Part shown: one piece after another, positions 16,924 through 25,449 of the stretch
Layout of the letters: every line of letters begins with the position of its first letter
How positions within the stretch are numbered: the first letter of the stretch is position 1
Assembly: GCF_004343255.1 (NCBI RefSeq)
Contig: NZ_SMDD01000003.1
Location: forward strand, 521,038 to 585,037
Source of the DNA: Laceyella sacchari
GTDB taxonomy: Bacteria; Bacillota; Bacilli; Thermoactinomycetales; Thermoactinomycetaceae
Direction: 5' to 3'
Length of the DNA stretch: 64,000 bases
Notes under the pieces: generated by a model
Seen by the model: only the letters and a program-made list of their open reading frames with translations
Database searches by the model: none
What the model was told of the DNA's origin: nothing
Program-made: the position numbers and the translations under genes

Positions 16924-17966
16924 ATTTGGACCAATCCCCTGCCGGTATAAGGGTCCGCTCCGCGCGGAGGCAAATCGATTGCCCGGGCGTACAAGAGATT
17001 TTTGAGCGCCGTCGCTGGCACGCGCGGATACGCCGCTCGATACACCGCCAGTACACCACTCACATGAGCGGCTGCCATGGAAGTGCCACTCAGTACGGCA
17101 TACCGTTGGTTGGCGTACGTGCTTAAAATCTGCGAACCCGGCGCGGCGATATCCACCTTGCCCGTGGCTGAATAATAAGCTCTCCGATTGGCTCTCGTCA
17201 ACGCCGCAACCGAGATCACGGGCGGGATGCGGGCAGGAATCTCGACCGTGTCTCCGCTGCCAGACGGATTGCCTGCGTTACCGGCGGCAGCGACGACTAA
17301 TATGTCGCGGTTGGTAGCCTCTTGAATTACTTGCGCCAATGCGGGCGGAATAATCATGCCACCGCTGATGCTGATATTGAGAATGTGCATGCCATTGTCA
17401 ATCGCCCATTCAATCCCCTTGATCAGATTGTTAATCGTGCCGCTTCCGTTGCGGTCTAACACTTTTACCGCATACAGCGATACCTTTGGCGCGATACCCA
17501 CCACACCAAATTGATTGTTCAGCGCACCGATCACCCCTGCGATATGCGTGCCATGCCCATTGTCATCCTGCGGATAGCGATTGGGTTCGACAATATTGAT
17601 TCCCCCTTTGATATTGCCAGCCAAATCGGGGTGCAACAAGTCGATCCCGGTATCCAGTATCGCCACCCGCACCCCTTCCCCCTGATTGGGGCGTCCATTT
17701 CCGATGACACGGGTGATGTTCCAAGGAGAGATCTGGCGAGATGTAGCACGCCGTTGGTTGGATATCCGTGCTTTCGCCAACACCCGTTCTACCTTGAAAT
17801 AGGGCAAGGTCAGGCTCGTTTGCGCCACCAATGGCCGGGGGCGTCGCGTTTTTTTAGAGGAGGAAGCGGTCAGTCTCTCTTGGCAGCTGACCGTTTCCAT
17901 CGCATCTTCCGCTGGCTCAGCCGTCAAATCGGCGAGGTTCACTCTCTGCCAATGATTCGCTAACAT
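16920..17966 (-). CDS. Subtilisin-type serine protease (S8), no signal peptide
   Basis: The 348-aa protein has the catalytic triad Asp105 (VAILDTGID), His138 (NGHGTH) and Ser296 (SGTSMAAAHVSG), plus the oxyanion Asn230 (AAAGNAG). No signal peptide is seen; the N-terminus is hydrophilic and Lys/Arg rich with an unusual 90-residue region before the protease domain, so it may act inside the cell or be exported another way. The ribosome binding site is part of a hairpin described separately. The stop codon overlaps the upstream CorC-type gene by 4 bp in a convergent arrangement. Confidence 0.9.
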   Translation of the reverse strand: MLANHWQRVNLADLTAEPAEDAMETVSCQERLTASSSKKTRRPRPLVAQTSLTLPYFKVERVLAKARISNQRRATSRQISPWNITRVIGNGRPNQGEGVRVAILDTGIDLLHPDLAGNIKGGINIVEPNRYPQDDNGHGTHIAGVIGALNNQFGVVGIAPKVSLYAVKVLDRNGSGTINNLIKGIEWAIDNGMHILNISISGGMIIPPALAQVIQEATNRDILVVAAAGNAGNPSGSGDTVEIPARIPPVISVAALTRANRRAYYSATGKVDIAAPGSQILSTYANQRYAVLSGTSMAAAHVSGVLAVYRAAYPRVPATALKNLLYARAIDLPPRGADPYTGRGLVQI

Positions 17967-17970
17967 AATA

Positions 17971-18005
17971 TCACCCCTTTATCCTAGTTATGAATAAAGG
18001 GGTGA
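17971..18005 (-). promoter_or_regulatory. Hairpin containing the protease ribosome binding site
   Basis: A 12-bp perfect inverted repeat (17971-17982 and 17994-18005) has an 11-nt loop. On the minus strand the 3' arm includes AAAGGGGTGA, the Shine-Dalgarno of the protease gene, 4 nt before its ATG at 17966. The stem would hide the site in mRNA. It is not followed by a T-run, so it is not a typical terminator. Confidence 0.6.
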
Positions 18006-18041
18006 TTTTGCTTGGATTCTACTCCAGAGAACCGTTGATTT

Positions 18042-18227
18042 TCAGTTTTCATCCTGCCCATTTTCCGTCCGCTTTTTAGGCGCCCTACCTGCTTTACGCA
18101 CTGCTTCCTTCAGCAAAAACTCAATTTGCCCGTTAACACTACGAAATTCATCGGCTGCCCATTTCTCAAGTGAGTCATAGAGTTGCTGATCGATCCGAAG
18201 GAGAAAGCGTTTTTTACTTGCACTCAT
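18042..18227 (-). CDS. Arc-like ribbon-helix-helix protein, 61 aa
   Basis: The product begins [18 protein letters not shown], then a helix-turn-helix stretch ([27 protein letters not shown]), the pattern of Arc/CopG-type ribbon-helix-helix DNA-binding proteins. A basic tail (PKKRTENGQ) follows. Its ATG overlaps the stop of the SPFH gene by 4 bp (ATGA), so it is cotranslated with it. It may act as a repressor or antitoxin-like partner, but no toxin gene is adjacent. Confidence 0.7.
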   Translation of the reverse strand: MSASKKRFLLRIDQQLYDSLEKWAADEFRSVNGQIEFLLKEAVRKAGRAPKKRTENGQDEN

Positions 18228-19081
18228 GAATACAGCGAACCGGTGTTGATCACCGGAGTCGTTTCTCCTTCAGAGACCAAAGCCACCAATAAGTTATTGA
18301 CCATTGCCGCTTTTCTCTCTTCGTCCAACTCCACTACTCCTTGCTGTTCTAAACCTTGCAAAGCCATCTTAACCATACCCATCGCCCCTTCGACAATTTG
18401 CTTGCGGGCAGCGATTACCGCTTGCGCTTGCTGGCGCCGCAACATCGCCTGAGCGATCTCTGGCGCATACGCCAAGTGGCTGATCCGAGCTTCCAACACT
18501 TCCACACCAGCGATTTCCAATCGTTCTTGTAATTCCTCGCGCAATGTTTCCACTACATCTTCTGGTGCCCCGCGCAATGATGGATTGCCTTCCTCATGGC
18601 TATCATATGGATACCGGCTAGCCAGCGCCCGAATCGCCGTTTCACTCTGCACATCGACAAACGCACTGAAGTTCTCCACATCAAACACCGCTTTGGCCGT
18701 ATCCACTACACGCCACACAATCACGGCACCGATGATAATCGGATTCCCATCCGCATCGTTTACTTTGATCTTGTCACTGTGAAAGTTGCGTACCCGCAAA
18801 GAAAGCTTTTTGCGGCCCACCAGCGGATTCGTCCAGTAAAACCCATCCTTTCGAATCGTCCCCACATAACGACCGAAAAACGTTAACACATGGGCTTCAT
18901 TGGGCTGGATTAAACCAAACCCGTTGGCGCAGATGAGCACCAGCGCGATGCAGATGATGCCCAAGGCCAAACTTTCCATCCCAAAGATCAAGATAAGGCC
19001 CGCCCCCAATAAAAACAATTCAATGAGCAGAAAGAGAAATCCGTTCATTTGGAACGCTTTTTTTTCCCTGATATTATTCAC
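18224..19081 (-). CDS. SPFH/Band 7 domain protein (stomatin-like)
   Basis: GTG 19081 has GGAG about 11 nt upstream. The 285-aa protein has two adjacent membrane segments at the N-terminus (residues about 12-55), then a Band 7/SPFH domain with [33 protein letters not shown] and the [21 protein letters not shown] helical segment typical of slipins. Such proteins form oligomeric membrane scaffolds that control proteases or lipid domains. The overlap with the RHH gene suggests a joint unit. Confidence 0.85.
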   Translation of the reverse strand: MNNIREKKAFQMNGFLFLLIELFLLGAGLILIFGMESLALGIICIALVLICANGFGLIQPNEAHVLTFFGRYVGTIRKDGFYWTNPLVGRKKLSLRVRNFHSDKIKVNDADGNPIIIGAVIVWRVVDTAKAVFDVENFSAFVDVQSETAIRALASRYPYDSHEEGNPSLRGAPEDVVETLREELQERLEIAGVEVLEARISHLAYAPEIAQAMLRRQQAQAVIAARKQIVEGAMGMVKMALQGLEQQGVVELDEERKAAMVNNLLVALVSEGETTPVINTGSLYS

Positions 19082-19147
19082 GCGTCACCGACTCCTTTTT
19101 TCAGAAATTTATCATTGTTATATTCATATGATATCACATTGATAATA

Positions 19148-19192
19148 AAAAGACATCCCCCCAAATTGATTTTTGGCAAGGATGCTTTTTGT
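19148..19192 (-). terminator. Terminator downstream of the GDSL hydrolase
   Basis: On the minus strand, GCATCC pairs with GGATGT (one G.T pair) across a loop of about 18 nt, followed by CTTTTT. It lies just after the stop codon at 19194. Confidence 0.6.
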
Positions 19193-19193
19193 T

Positions 19194-19844
19194 TCATACT
19201 TGGGCTTGGATCGTTCCGGATTCCCCGGCCACTGTTTGGATGGCCAATTTGGCCAATTCGTCATGCCCTACTTGATTGGGATGCACTTCATCGAAAAAAT
19301 AATCTTGCCGATGCAAGAAGACATCGTAGGGGTTGAAAAAATGGCAACCCACTTCCTCACAAATTTTGGCATAGGAGCGATTCATCATCTGTACAATCGC
19401 CGCACTGGTTTGAAATCCCCATTCATAGGCGGGAGGAGGCAGATAAAATCCCATCAGGCTAATTCTCGATGCCGGGTTATTCATCACGATAATAGATAAG
19501 ATAGATTTCACGCGATCAATGATTTGCCGTGATGTATTCAACAAATCTCGCAACCCGAAATGACCGCGCTCGTATAGCTCGATAAAGTCACATCCGCCGG
19601 TGGTGACCGAAATATGGGTCATTTTGGGAAATAGCTTGTGCATGCCGGGGCTGTTGACCAAACTCAACAATTCCTCCGATGTCATTCCTGATACACCCCA
19701 ATTGCGCATATGGCACCGATCCGAATGTTTGATATGCTGGAAGAATTGGGACACGAAGCTCTTAGTCGGGCTTTCCGCCCCAATTCCTTCCGTTAATGAA
19801 TCTCCCAATGCCAAATAAGAAACTGGCTTAATACCTTCCCGCAT
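19194..19844 (-). CDS. SGNH/GDSL hydrolase, LipC/YcsK-like
   Basis: ATG 19844 follows GGGGGAGA by 9 nt. The 216-aa protein has GDSL block I (LALGDSLTEG), a block II Gly (NWGVSG), block III as TTGGCDF in place of GxND, and block V DEVHPNQVGH with the catalytic Asp-His. No signal peptide is present. B. subtilis LipC, a GDSL lipase of the spore coat involved in germination, is the closest role I can suggest. The start lies 17 bp inside the end of spoVAD, so the two are probably translated together. Confidence 0.75.
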   Translation of the reverse strand: MREGIKPVSYLALGDSLTEGIGAESPTKSFVSQFFQHIKHSDRCHMRNWGVSGMTSEELLSLVNSPGMHKLFPKMTHISVTTGGCDFIELYERGHFGLRDLLNTSRQIIDRVKSILSIIVMNNPASRISLMGFYLPPPAYEWGFQTSAAIVQMMNRSYAKICEEVGCHFFNPYDVFLHRQDYFFDEVHPNQVGHDELAKLAIQTVAGESGTIQAQV

Positions 19845-20871
19845 CTGTTTGTTCTCCCCCCTTTTCATTCTCAAACACCACCGCATGGGCAATACATGGG
19901 ATTGATTCCCCCTGCTGGTAAGAGATTGGACTTAAGAGCGCACCTGTGGCCACCACCAGTATCCGCTGGTATTTGCCAACACACATTTCATGTAGCAAAT
20001 GCCCGTACGTGACTACCGCACTGCTGGCACACCCACTTCCGCCGGCAAAAGTGTCTTGTTCCGAGGTATAGATCATCAACCCACAATCTTGGAAACGCTC
20101 CCCCATAACATAGCCGGCTTTCTCCAGCAGTTCGCGGGCGATGGGCAAACCGACGGAGGCCAGATCTCCAGTGACGATCAGATCGTAATCTTTGGGTGAG
20201 CGTCCTGTGTCCTGAAAATGCTTTTGGATCGTGTCCGCCGCCGCAGGGGCCATGGCCGATCCCATATCAAACGGATCTTTGATCCCCATATCCTGTACAC
20301 TGCCGATCGTGGCATGGGTAATCCGTGGGCCTTGGTGCGCCGAGCCTACCACACAAGCGCCCGCACCCGTCACTGTCCACTGCGCCGTATCAGGCTTTTG
20401 CCCCCCGTATTCTGTGGGATACCGATATTGTTTCTCGGCAGTGCAATTGTGGCTGCTGACTGCCGCTACCGCATACTTAGCAAACCCTGCGTCCACCAAT
20501 GCCGCTGCCAATGTGAGAGACAACATAGAAGTAGAGCAGGCACCGTACACACCCATAAACGGTATTTGGTTCGTCTTGGCCGTAAAGGAGGAGGAGATGT
20601 TTTGATTCAACAAATCCCCAGCCAAGAACACATCGATTTCTCGCTCTGTAAGCCCGGCTTTATGTATGGCGATGGTCACCGCATCTTCCATCATGGTGCG
20701 CTCCGCTTTTTCCCACGTGTCCTGCCCTGCGTACAAATCGGGGTAAATCCGGTCGTAACTATCTTTAAGCTTTCCTTCCCCTTCCATGGGGCCCACCGTG
20801 GCTGCACTGGACAAGACATGAACATGATTTGCAAATTTCCAAGTGCATTGCCCGATTTTGTTATTCGCCAT
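19828..20871 (-). CDS. spoVAD: Stage V sporulation protein AD (SpoVAD)
   Basis: The 347-aa protein is a thiolase-fold SpoVAD: it has the family segment NHVHVLSSAATVGPMEG near the N-terminus, DVFLAGDLLNQ, the YGACSTSMLSL stretch (thiolase-like nucleophile elbow), and the GGSGCASSAVV segment. SpoVAD binds dipicolinic acid and is needed for its uptake into the forespore with the SpoVA channel. SpoVAC and SpoVAE/AEb, usual partners, are not adjacent here; the gene is followed instead by a GDSL hydrolase. Confidence 0.9.
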   Translation of the reverse strand: MANNKIGQCTWKFANHVHVLSSAATVGPMEGEGKLKDSYDRIYPDLYAGQDTWEKAERTMMEDAVTIAIHKAGLTEREIDVFLAGDLLNQNISSSFTAKTNQIPFMGVYGACSTSMLSLTLAAALVDAGFAKYAVAAVSSHNCTAEKQYRYPTEYGGQKPDTAQWTVTGAGACVVGSAHQGPRITHATIGSVQDMGIKDPFDMGSAMAPAAADTIQKHFQDTGRSPKDYDLIVTGDLASVGLPIARELLEKAGYVMGERFQDCGLMIYTSEQDTFAGGSGCASSAVVTYGHLLHEMCVGKYQRILVVATGALLSPISYQQGESIPCIAHAVVFENEKGGEQTDAGRY

Positions 20872-21058
20872 GGTTCTCTTCCCCTTATTTAGTAATCAAG
20901 TTGAATGTCATGCCGGTTATTCAAAAGATAATGGCGATCTCCGTCCCCATCACTTAGATCGCAATCAGGCTGACCAAGAACGCCTTTCCTTTGAGGCCAT
21001 CGTTTCCCATTCCCTCGTCCTCTCTTTTATCGTGCAGTTTTCCATTTGTCTTTATGCA

Positions 21059-21095
21059 CAAAAAAAGGGACACCCTGTCCAGAGTGTCCCTTTGT
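21059..21095 (-). terminator. Terminator of the cupin gene
   Basis: GGGACAC pairs with GTGTCCC, and on the minus strand a T-run (CCCTTTTTTT) follows the stem. It is located right after the cupin stop codon at 21098. Confidence 0.8.
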
Positions 21096-21097
21096 TT

Positions 21098-21445
21098 TTA
21101 TGCGGTTGTTTCCGCTTGTGAAAAATGGTGCGCGGCATCCACTTTTTTGGCTGAACACACCAACAGATTGCATCCTTCTTCTGTTTCCAGCGTTTGGGTG
21201 TGATTGAACGGAGTGAAAAAATAATCGCCTTCATTCAATTCATACTGGCCGATTTTTACCCGTCCATTGACCACGTAGATTTGTTCGCCCCCGTGATGTC
21301 CATGCATAGGGAAACGGCTCCCCGGCTCCATTTTTAGCACCAAGCTGTATTCGTCCGCCTCTTTGCGCAAATACGACATTGAAACGCCAGAACCAACTTG
21401 AATATAATCGCGTTCATTGCGCCGGATTAAGTAGATTTTGTTCAC
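21098..21445 (-). CDS. Cupin-domain protein
   Basis: GTG 21445 follows GGGGG by 8 nt (an in-frame TTG at 21460 is possible). The 115-aa product has the two cupin motifs: G-x5-H-x-H-(x)4-E (GSRFPMHGHHGGEQIYVV) and the G-D-Y-F-F-x-P-x-N-H segment. It is a single-domain metal-binding beta barrel, with no clue to the substrate. Confidence 0.8.
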   Translation of the reverse strand: MNKIYLIRRNERDYIQVGSGVSMSYLRKEADEYSLVLKMEPGSRFPMHGHHGGEQIYVVNGRVKIGQYELNEGDYFFTPFNHTQTLETEEGCNLLVCSAKKVDAAHHFSQAETTA

Positions 21446-21623
21446 TTGAAAAACCCCCAACTTTCCTTTTTTGCTCCTCTAGTTCTTTACACCATCAAGC
21501 TGGGTTGGCCGCCGTTCACAAGCGTCTTCCTGCTGGTTCGCGCTTGCGAACCGCAACGTTCCATCTTTACCCAATCTAATATCCCTTTTCTGCATTATTC
21601 AAACCATTTCTGTCACTAAAAAC

Positions 21624-21655
21624 AAAAAAAGGCCCCCAGCCGGAGCCGGTAGCCT
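21624..21655 (-). terminator. Terminator of the CBS-domain gene
   Basis: An imperfect GC-rich stem (GGCTACCGGC with GGCTGGGGGCC) is followed by TTTTTTTG on the minus strand, directly after the stop at 21660. Confidence 0.6.
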
Positions 21656-21659
21656 GCTA

Positions 21660-22109
21660 TCATGATTGGAGATCATTTGATGCATGCGGGTTATGCGTCT
21701 CCGAAATCTCGCTGAGAGCCTGGCTCGCTTCATCCTGGTAGGGTTGGTTGACGGCCAGGTCACCCAAGGAAACGACGCCGACCACCTGATTGTTTTCAAC
21801 AACCGGAAGACGACGCACTTGCGCTTCCGCCATGATCCGGGACGCCTCATCCACTGTCATATCCGGTGTGCCGCTGACAATGTGGGTGGACATGATGTCT
21901 CTGACCGAACTGGAGTTGGGCATTTTGTTGGCGATTCCGCGTGTCACCAAGTCTCTGTCAGTCACAACGCCCAGCAACCGGCCGTTTTCCACGACAGGCA
22001 CCATGCCGATGTTCTGTTCCCTCATTTTGCTGGCAACACTGTAGACGTTTTCTTGCGGATTGACCGCCGTCACATTGGTGGACATGATATCGCGCAGTTT
22101 GTGCATCAT
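21660..22109 (-). CDS. Two-CBS-domain protein (YhcV-like)
   Basis: The start is ATG 22109, after GGGAGGG. The 149-aa protein consists almost entirely of two CBS motifs: residues about 5-60 (DIMSTNVTAVNP, GMVPVVENGRLLGVVTDRD) and about 68-125 (DIMSTHIVSGTP, RRLPVVENNQVVGVVSLGD). Such proteins bind adenosine nucleotides as stress or energy sensors. The acidic tail (SEISETHNPHASNDLQS) has no known meaning. Confidence 0.85.
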   Translation of the reverse strand: MMHKLRDIMSTNVTAVNPQENVYSVASKMREQNIGMVPVVENGRLLGVVTDRDLVTRGIANKMPNSSSVRDIMSTHIVSGTPDMTVDEASRIMAEAQVRRLPVVENNQVVGVVSLGDLAVNQPYQDEASQALSEISETHNPHASNDLQS

Positions 22110-22167
22110 GGATCCCCTCCCTGCCCTTTATCATTGCCCTATTCTCTTTAGACATACTTGGCATCTT

Positions 22168-23331
22168 TTAACGCCCAATGCGCTCCAAGATCAAGCGGAC
22201 AAACAGCTCCGTGCCCACTTTCAATGCTTCTTCATCAATATCAAACCGGGGATGGTGATGCGGAGCGGTGATCCCTTTGTCGGGGTTACCTGCTCCCACA
22301 AAACAGAACGCTCCAGGAATTTGTTCCAAGTAATAGGCGAAATCTTCCCCACCCATGATCGGCTTCATCTCTTGAACCGTTCCCACCTGGCGAGCAACTT
22401 CCATCAGCTGTCGCGTCTCTTTTTCATGATTGATGAGCGGAGGATATCCCCAACCATATTGAAACTGATAATCAGCTCCAAACATATGGCAGGTATGTCG
22501 AACCACTTCTTCCATGCGCTTGGCCAATGCTTCGCGGACGCCTTTGTTGAAACTGCGCACCGTGCCCTTCATCCGGCACCGCTCGGCAATAACATTAAAC
22601 GCGTTTCCACCTTCAATCGCCCCGACAGAGATAACCCCCGAATCCAATGGGTCTACTTGCCGCGAAATGATGGTTTGTAAATGGGTAATCACGTGCGCGG
22701 CAATCACTACCGCATCTGTCGCTTCATGTGGCAAGCCGCCATGCCCGCCCTTGCCGATGATTTCCACTTCAAACGAATCAGCCGCCGCCATGAGCTCGCC
22801 GCTACAAAGGCTGATCGTTCCGACGGGATGTGGCGTCCACAAGTGAATGCCGAAAATGGCATCCACTCCCTCCAGCACCCCCGCTTCGATCATTTGCCTA
22901 GCGCCGCCCGGCAACAACTCCTCGGCATGCTGGAACAAAAACAATACATTCCCCGCCAATCTATCCCGCATTTCGGTCAACAAGCGGGCCGCTCCCATCA
23001 GCATCGTCATGTGCCCATCATGCCCACAGGCATGCATCACCCCAGTCACTTGCGAGCGATAAGAGACTATTTTCTCGTCCTGGATGGGCAACGCATCCAT
23101 ATCAGCTCTGAGCGCGATGGTGGGACCGGGCTCGGCCCCCCGCAATAATCCGGTCACCCCATAACCGCCCCAACCCGTTTTTACTTCCAGTCCGCACGAC
23201 TCCATGAAGGCAATCAACTTGCGTTGCGTCTGTTGTTCTTGAAACGAAAGCTCGGGATGCCGGTGAAAATCCCTACGCCACTCAACCATTTGCGGAAACA
23301 GGTCAGCCACCCTTTTTTTTAATCCTTCCAT
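22168..23331 (-). CDS. M20 family amidohydrolase / N-acyl-amino-acid aminoacylase
   Basis: The start is ATG 23331, with GGAAGG upstream. The 387-aa protein has the M20D layout: metal-binding HACGHDGH near residues 103-110, HAEELLPGG (EE dyad), a dimerisation domain in the middle and MGGEDFAYYL with a C-terminal HHHPRFDIDEEAL metal ligand. The family removes acyl or aminoacyl groups from N-acyl amino acids or peptides. The role is likely amino-acid scavenging, but the natural substrate is not visible. Confidence 0.88.
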   Translation of the reverse strand: MEGLKKRVADLFPQMVEWRRDFHRHPELSFQEQQTQRKLIAFMESCGLEVKTGWGGYGVTGLLRGAEPGPTIALRADMDALPIQDEKIVSYRSQVTGVMHACGHDGHMTMLMGAARLLTEMRDRLAGNVLFLFQHAEELLPGGARQMIEAGVLEGVDAIFGIHLWTPHPVGTISLCSGELMAAADSFEVEIIGKGGHGGLPHEATDAVVIAAHVITHLQTIISRQVDPLDSGVISVGAIEGGNAFNVIAERCRMKGTVRSFNKGVREALAKRMEEVVRHTCHMFGADYQFQYGWGYPPLINHEKETRQLMEVARQVGTVQEMKPIMGGEDFAYYLEQIPGAFCFVGAGNPDKGITAPHHHPRFDIDEEALKVGTELFVRLILERIGR

Positions 23332-23516
23332 TTTCCCGTCCCTTCCTTCTCCATGGAAATGGTTGGTTTAACCTCTCGCCAATACGCTGATCCCACGCTT
23401 CTTTTCGCCAGTTGTCGGACTTCTGTCACGCGTGTTGCAGTTGCGCGATCTGGAAGTTCATACTATCATTAATAAGGACTTACTATGGTGCCAGTCAAAG
23501 GAGGCGCACATTTCCC

Positions 23517-23861
23517 ATGATATTTCAAGAGATCAAAACCAAAGGTATTCGAAAAGAGTTTCGTGAACTGGAAAAATTGATGAAGCAACTTCAATTTATC
23601 CGCTGGACCTGGGATTTTGAAAAAGTGACCTATGAAATAAAATACACAGTGGACGGCGTGGACTATTACTTGCGCCTGCGGGGAACAGTCGTCAACAACT
23701 ACATGTTGGAAAACCCCAAAGCGTTGGTAGAATTGGATCATCCTTCATTTGTTCGCCACTTTTTCCCACACGGTCTGGATCACAACGCAGAAGTTCCAGA
23801 CGCGTTGAAAGAAGAAGTGGACGCGAAATTGGCTGAATTGGAAAAAGCGCTTACGGCGTGA
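23517..23861 (+). CDS. yugN: YugN-like family protein
   Basis: The start is ATG 23517 with AAAGGAGG 12 nt upstream, a slightly long spacing. The 114-aa protein has the family pattern: an N-terminal helical segment (FRELEKLMKQLQF), then WTWDFEKVTYEIKY, LRLRGTVVNN and the HPSFVRHFFPHGLD segment. YugN-like proteins are conserved in Bacilli and of unknown role. Symbol by family only. Confidence 0.78.
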   Translation: MIFQEIKTKGIRKEFRELEKLMKQLQFIRWTWDFEKVTYEIKYTVDGVDYYLRLRGTVVNNYMLENPKALVELDHPSFVRHFFPHGLDHNAEVPDALKEEVDAKLAELEKALTA

Positions 23862-23915
23862 CGTTCATCCGTTCAGACGCACAAAAAGAGGGCGGAACCC
23901 ATTCCCCCTCTTCTC

Positions 23916-24287
23916 TCACTTCTCCGTTTGCGAACCCCGCTTTTCCTTTGTCCACTCCACCCCATCCACCCGCACGTTGACCCGTGTCACTTCCAGCCCT
24001 GTCATATTCTCGACGGCCTGCTTGACATCGCGTTGCAGTCGGTGGCAAACCTCGTTGATCCTGCATCCATATTGAACGATCACCCGCAGGTTGATAGAGG
24101 CTTGGGTGTCCTGGACAACCACCTGCACCCCGCGCATGTTCCCTTTGCCGCTGACGCGTTTTTTAATCCCTTCCGTCATCCCACTGGACATACCGCTGAT
24201 CCCTTGTGTTTGCGCGGCCGCGAGTCCGGCGATAACCGCAACCACGCCGTCGGTGATCCGTATGGAACCTCCATTGGATTCTGCCAT
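23916..24287 (-). CDS. Asp23/Gls24 family envelope-stress protein
   Basis: ATG 24287 has AAGGAGG 7 nt upstream; the frame extends upstream to 24407 without a site. The 123-aa protein has an Asp23/Gls24 (DUF322) domain: GSIRITDGVVAVIAGLAA at the start, then the INLRVIVQYGCRINEVC segment and a VNVRVDGVEW motif near the end. The family includes YloU of B. subtilis; its members accumulate at alkaline pH and are linked to cell-envelope homeostasis. Confidence 0.82.
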   Translation of the reverse strand: MAESNGGSIRITDGVVAVIAGLAAAQTQGISGMSSGMTEGIKKRVSGKGNMRGVQVVVQDTQASINLRVIVQYGCRINEVCHRLQRDVKQAVENMTGLEVTRVNVRVDGVEWTKEKRGSQTEK

Positions 24288-24403
24288 GTGAAGCCTCCTT
24301 TTCGTGAAGCGCTCCAAAGCATCCCCACCTGTAGTGTAACATGAAATTGCCTGTTCGCGGCCTGCTGTACGGGAAAAAAAAGCCCCGCCTGCTTTTTCGC
24401 TTG

Positions 24404-25222
24404 TCAACTCACTTTGTAACCAGCGATTTTGACCATTAACTGCACTTGCGGGTGTGACAAATTCACTTTATAGCCATAATACGTTTTATCATCCATTTCG
24501 ATCTCCACCGGGACAATGTACTTGCCCTTGAGTAACTTGGTGAACAGCTCGTTCGCTTCCAAATCAGTCACATGAAACTTCCTCATGAAATCGTTCTTGA
24601 TCCACGTGCTTCCGTAACTTTTGCCAATGTTGTTGGGATCGTGGTACCACTCATAGATTTGGACCACCGCATTGTGAATCAGCCGATCCACCCGGGATAG
24701 CGTTTGGAATTCCCGAATATTCAAAAATTCAAATAAATTGTGTGTATTATCACAAAACTCATGTAATTGCGCTGATCTGGACAAACTTTCGTCATATAAA
24801 CAAAAAAGTTCCACCCGCTTCCCTTTGGACCACAGCCGGTCGAGTAGCGGGATCATGTCCTGATCCGCACTGACAATGACAAACGTGTGGATTTCCGGGA
24901 TTTGGTGAAGCACTTCCATCGCATCCAAACATAGCTGGATGTCCGCCGCGTTTTTGCGCTCTTTGCCGTCCCGCCCGTTTCCGTATACCTGATGCACATG
25001 AACGCGCTTTTTCTGCAAACTCATCATCGATATCTCCAGTTGCTCAAAGTCGGCATACGCTTCAACCATCCGGATCGCTTCCCGGCCGTAATACTCCTGC
25101 AATCTCAGGAAAAGGTTGTGCGTTTCATCGGGATGATCGGGATCCATATGATATTTTTTTAAGCCGTAATAGACATTTTCCAAATCAATAAATATCGCCG
25201 TATCCTTAACCTTGGCGCTCAT
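24404..25222 (-). CDS. NYN-domain protein (LabA/DUF88-like)
   Basis: The start is ATG 25222, following GGGGGGGACG. The 272-aa protein has an N-terminal NYN (PIN-like) nuclease fold: AIFIDLENVYYGL near residue 9, KNAADIQLCLDAM and IVSADQDMIPLLDRL with conserved acidic residues. The C-terminal part (residues about 190-272) resembles an OST-HTH/LOTUS-type module. NYN proteins are predicted RNases. The length and the two-part layout fit the COG1432 group. Confidence 0.78.
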   Translation of the reverse strand: MSAKVKDTAIFIDLENVYYGLKKYHMDPDHPDETHNLFLRLQEYYGREAIRMVEAYADFEQLEISMMSLQKKRVHVHQVYGNGRDGKERKNAADIQLCLDAMEVLHQIPEIHTFVIVSADQDMIPLLDRLWSKGKRVELFCLYDESLSRSAQLHEFCDNTHNLFEFLNIREFQTLSRVDRLIHNAVVQIYEWYHDPNNIGKSYGSTWIKNDFMRKFHVTDLEANELFTKLLKGKYIVPVEIEMDDKTYYGYKVNLSHPQVQLMVKIAGYKVS

Positions 25223-25329
25223 CGTCCCCCCCCTTTCCCATCTATCAATCATGTTGAACTATTTCGATCTTTCCGAGTGTTTTCCTGCCAAAACAGCCCA
25301 AAATCGTCTCAAACGTTCTTTGATCGAAT

Positions 25330-25357
25330 TTGACATTTTTCCACTAATTCGTATGCT
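25330..25357 (+). promoter_or_regulatory. SigA-type promoter of the Ca2+/H+ antiporter gene
   Basis: TTGACA at 25330-25335 and TATGCT at 25352-25357 are separated by 16 bp, 93 bp upstream of the start codon. Confidence 0.55.
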
Positions 25358-25449
25358 AGATTGGGTGTGGTAATTATCATTCATTCTCTATTCTTGTCGA
25401 GGGACGAACGAATAGGTCGATCAACCAATATGATAAAGGGGTGACTTCC

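Noticed and set aside
20872-21058. Small frames upstream of spoVAD that might encode SpoVAC
   Set aside because: No SpoVAC-like hydrophobic sequence or ribosome binding site is present; the frames are short and broken.
21535-21552. Perfect 7-bp hairpin GGTTCGC-GCTT-GCGAACC
   Set aside because: No T-run or nearby gene end that needs it, and no repeat elsewhere in the window, so it was not called a terminator.
25368-25390. Possible Fur box (TAATTATCATTCATT) near the antiporter promoter
   Set aside because: Only a partial match to the 7-1-7 pattern, with no support from the nature of the gene.
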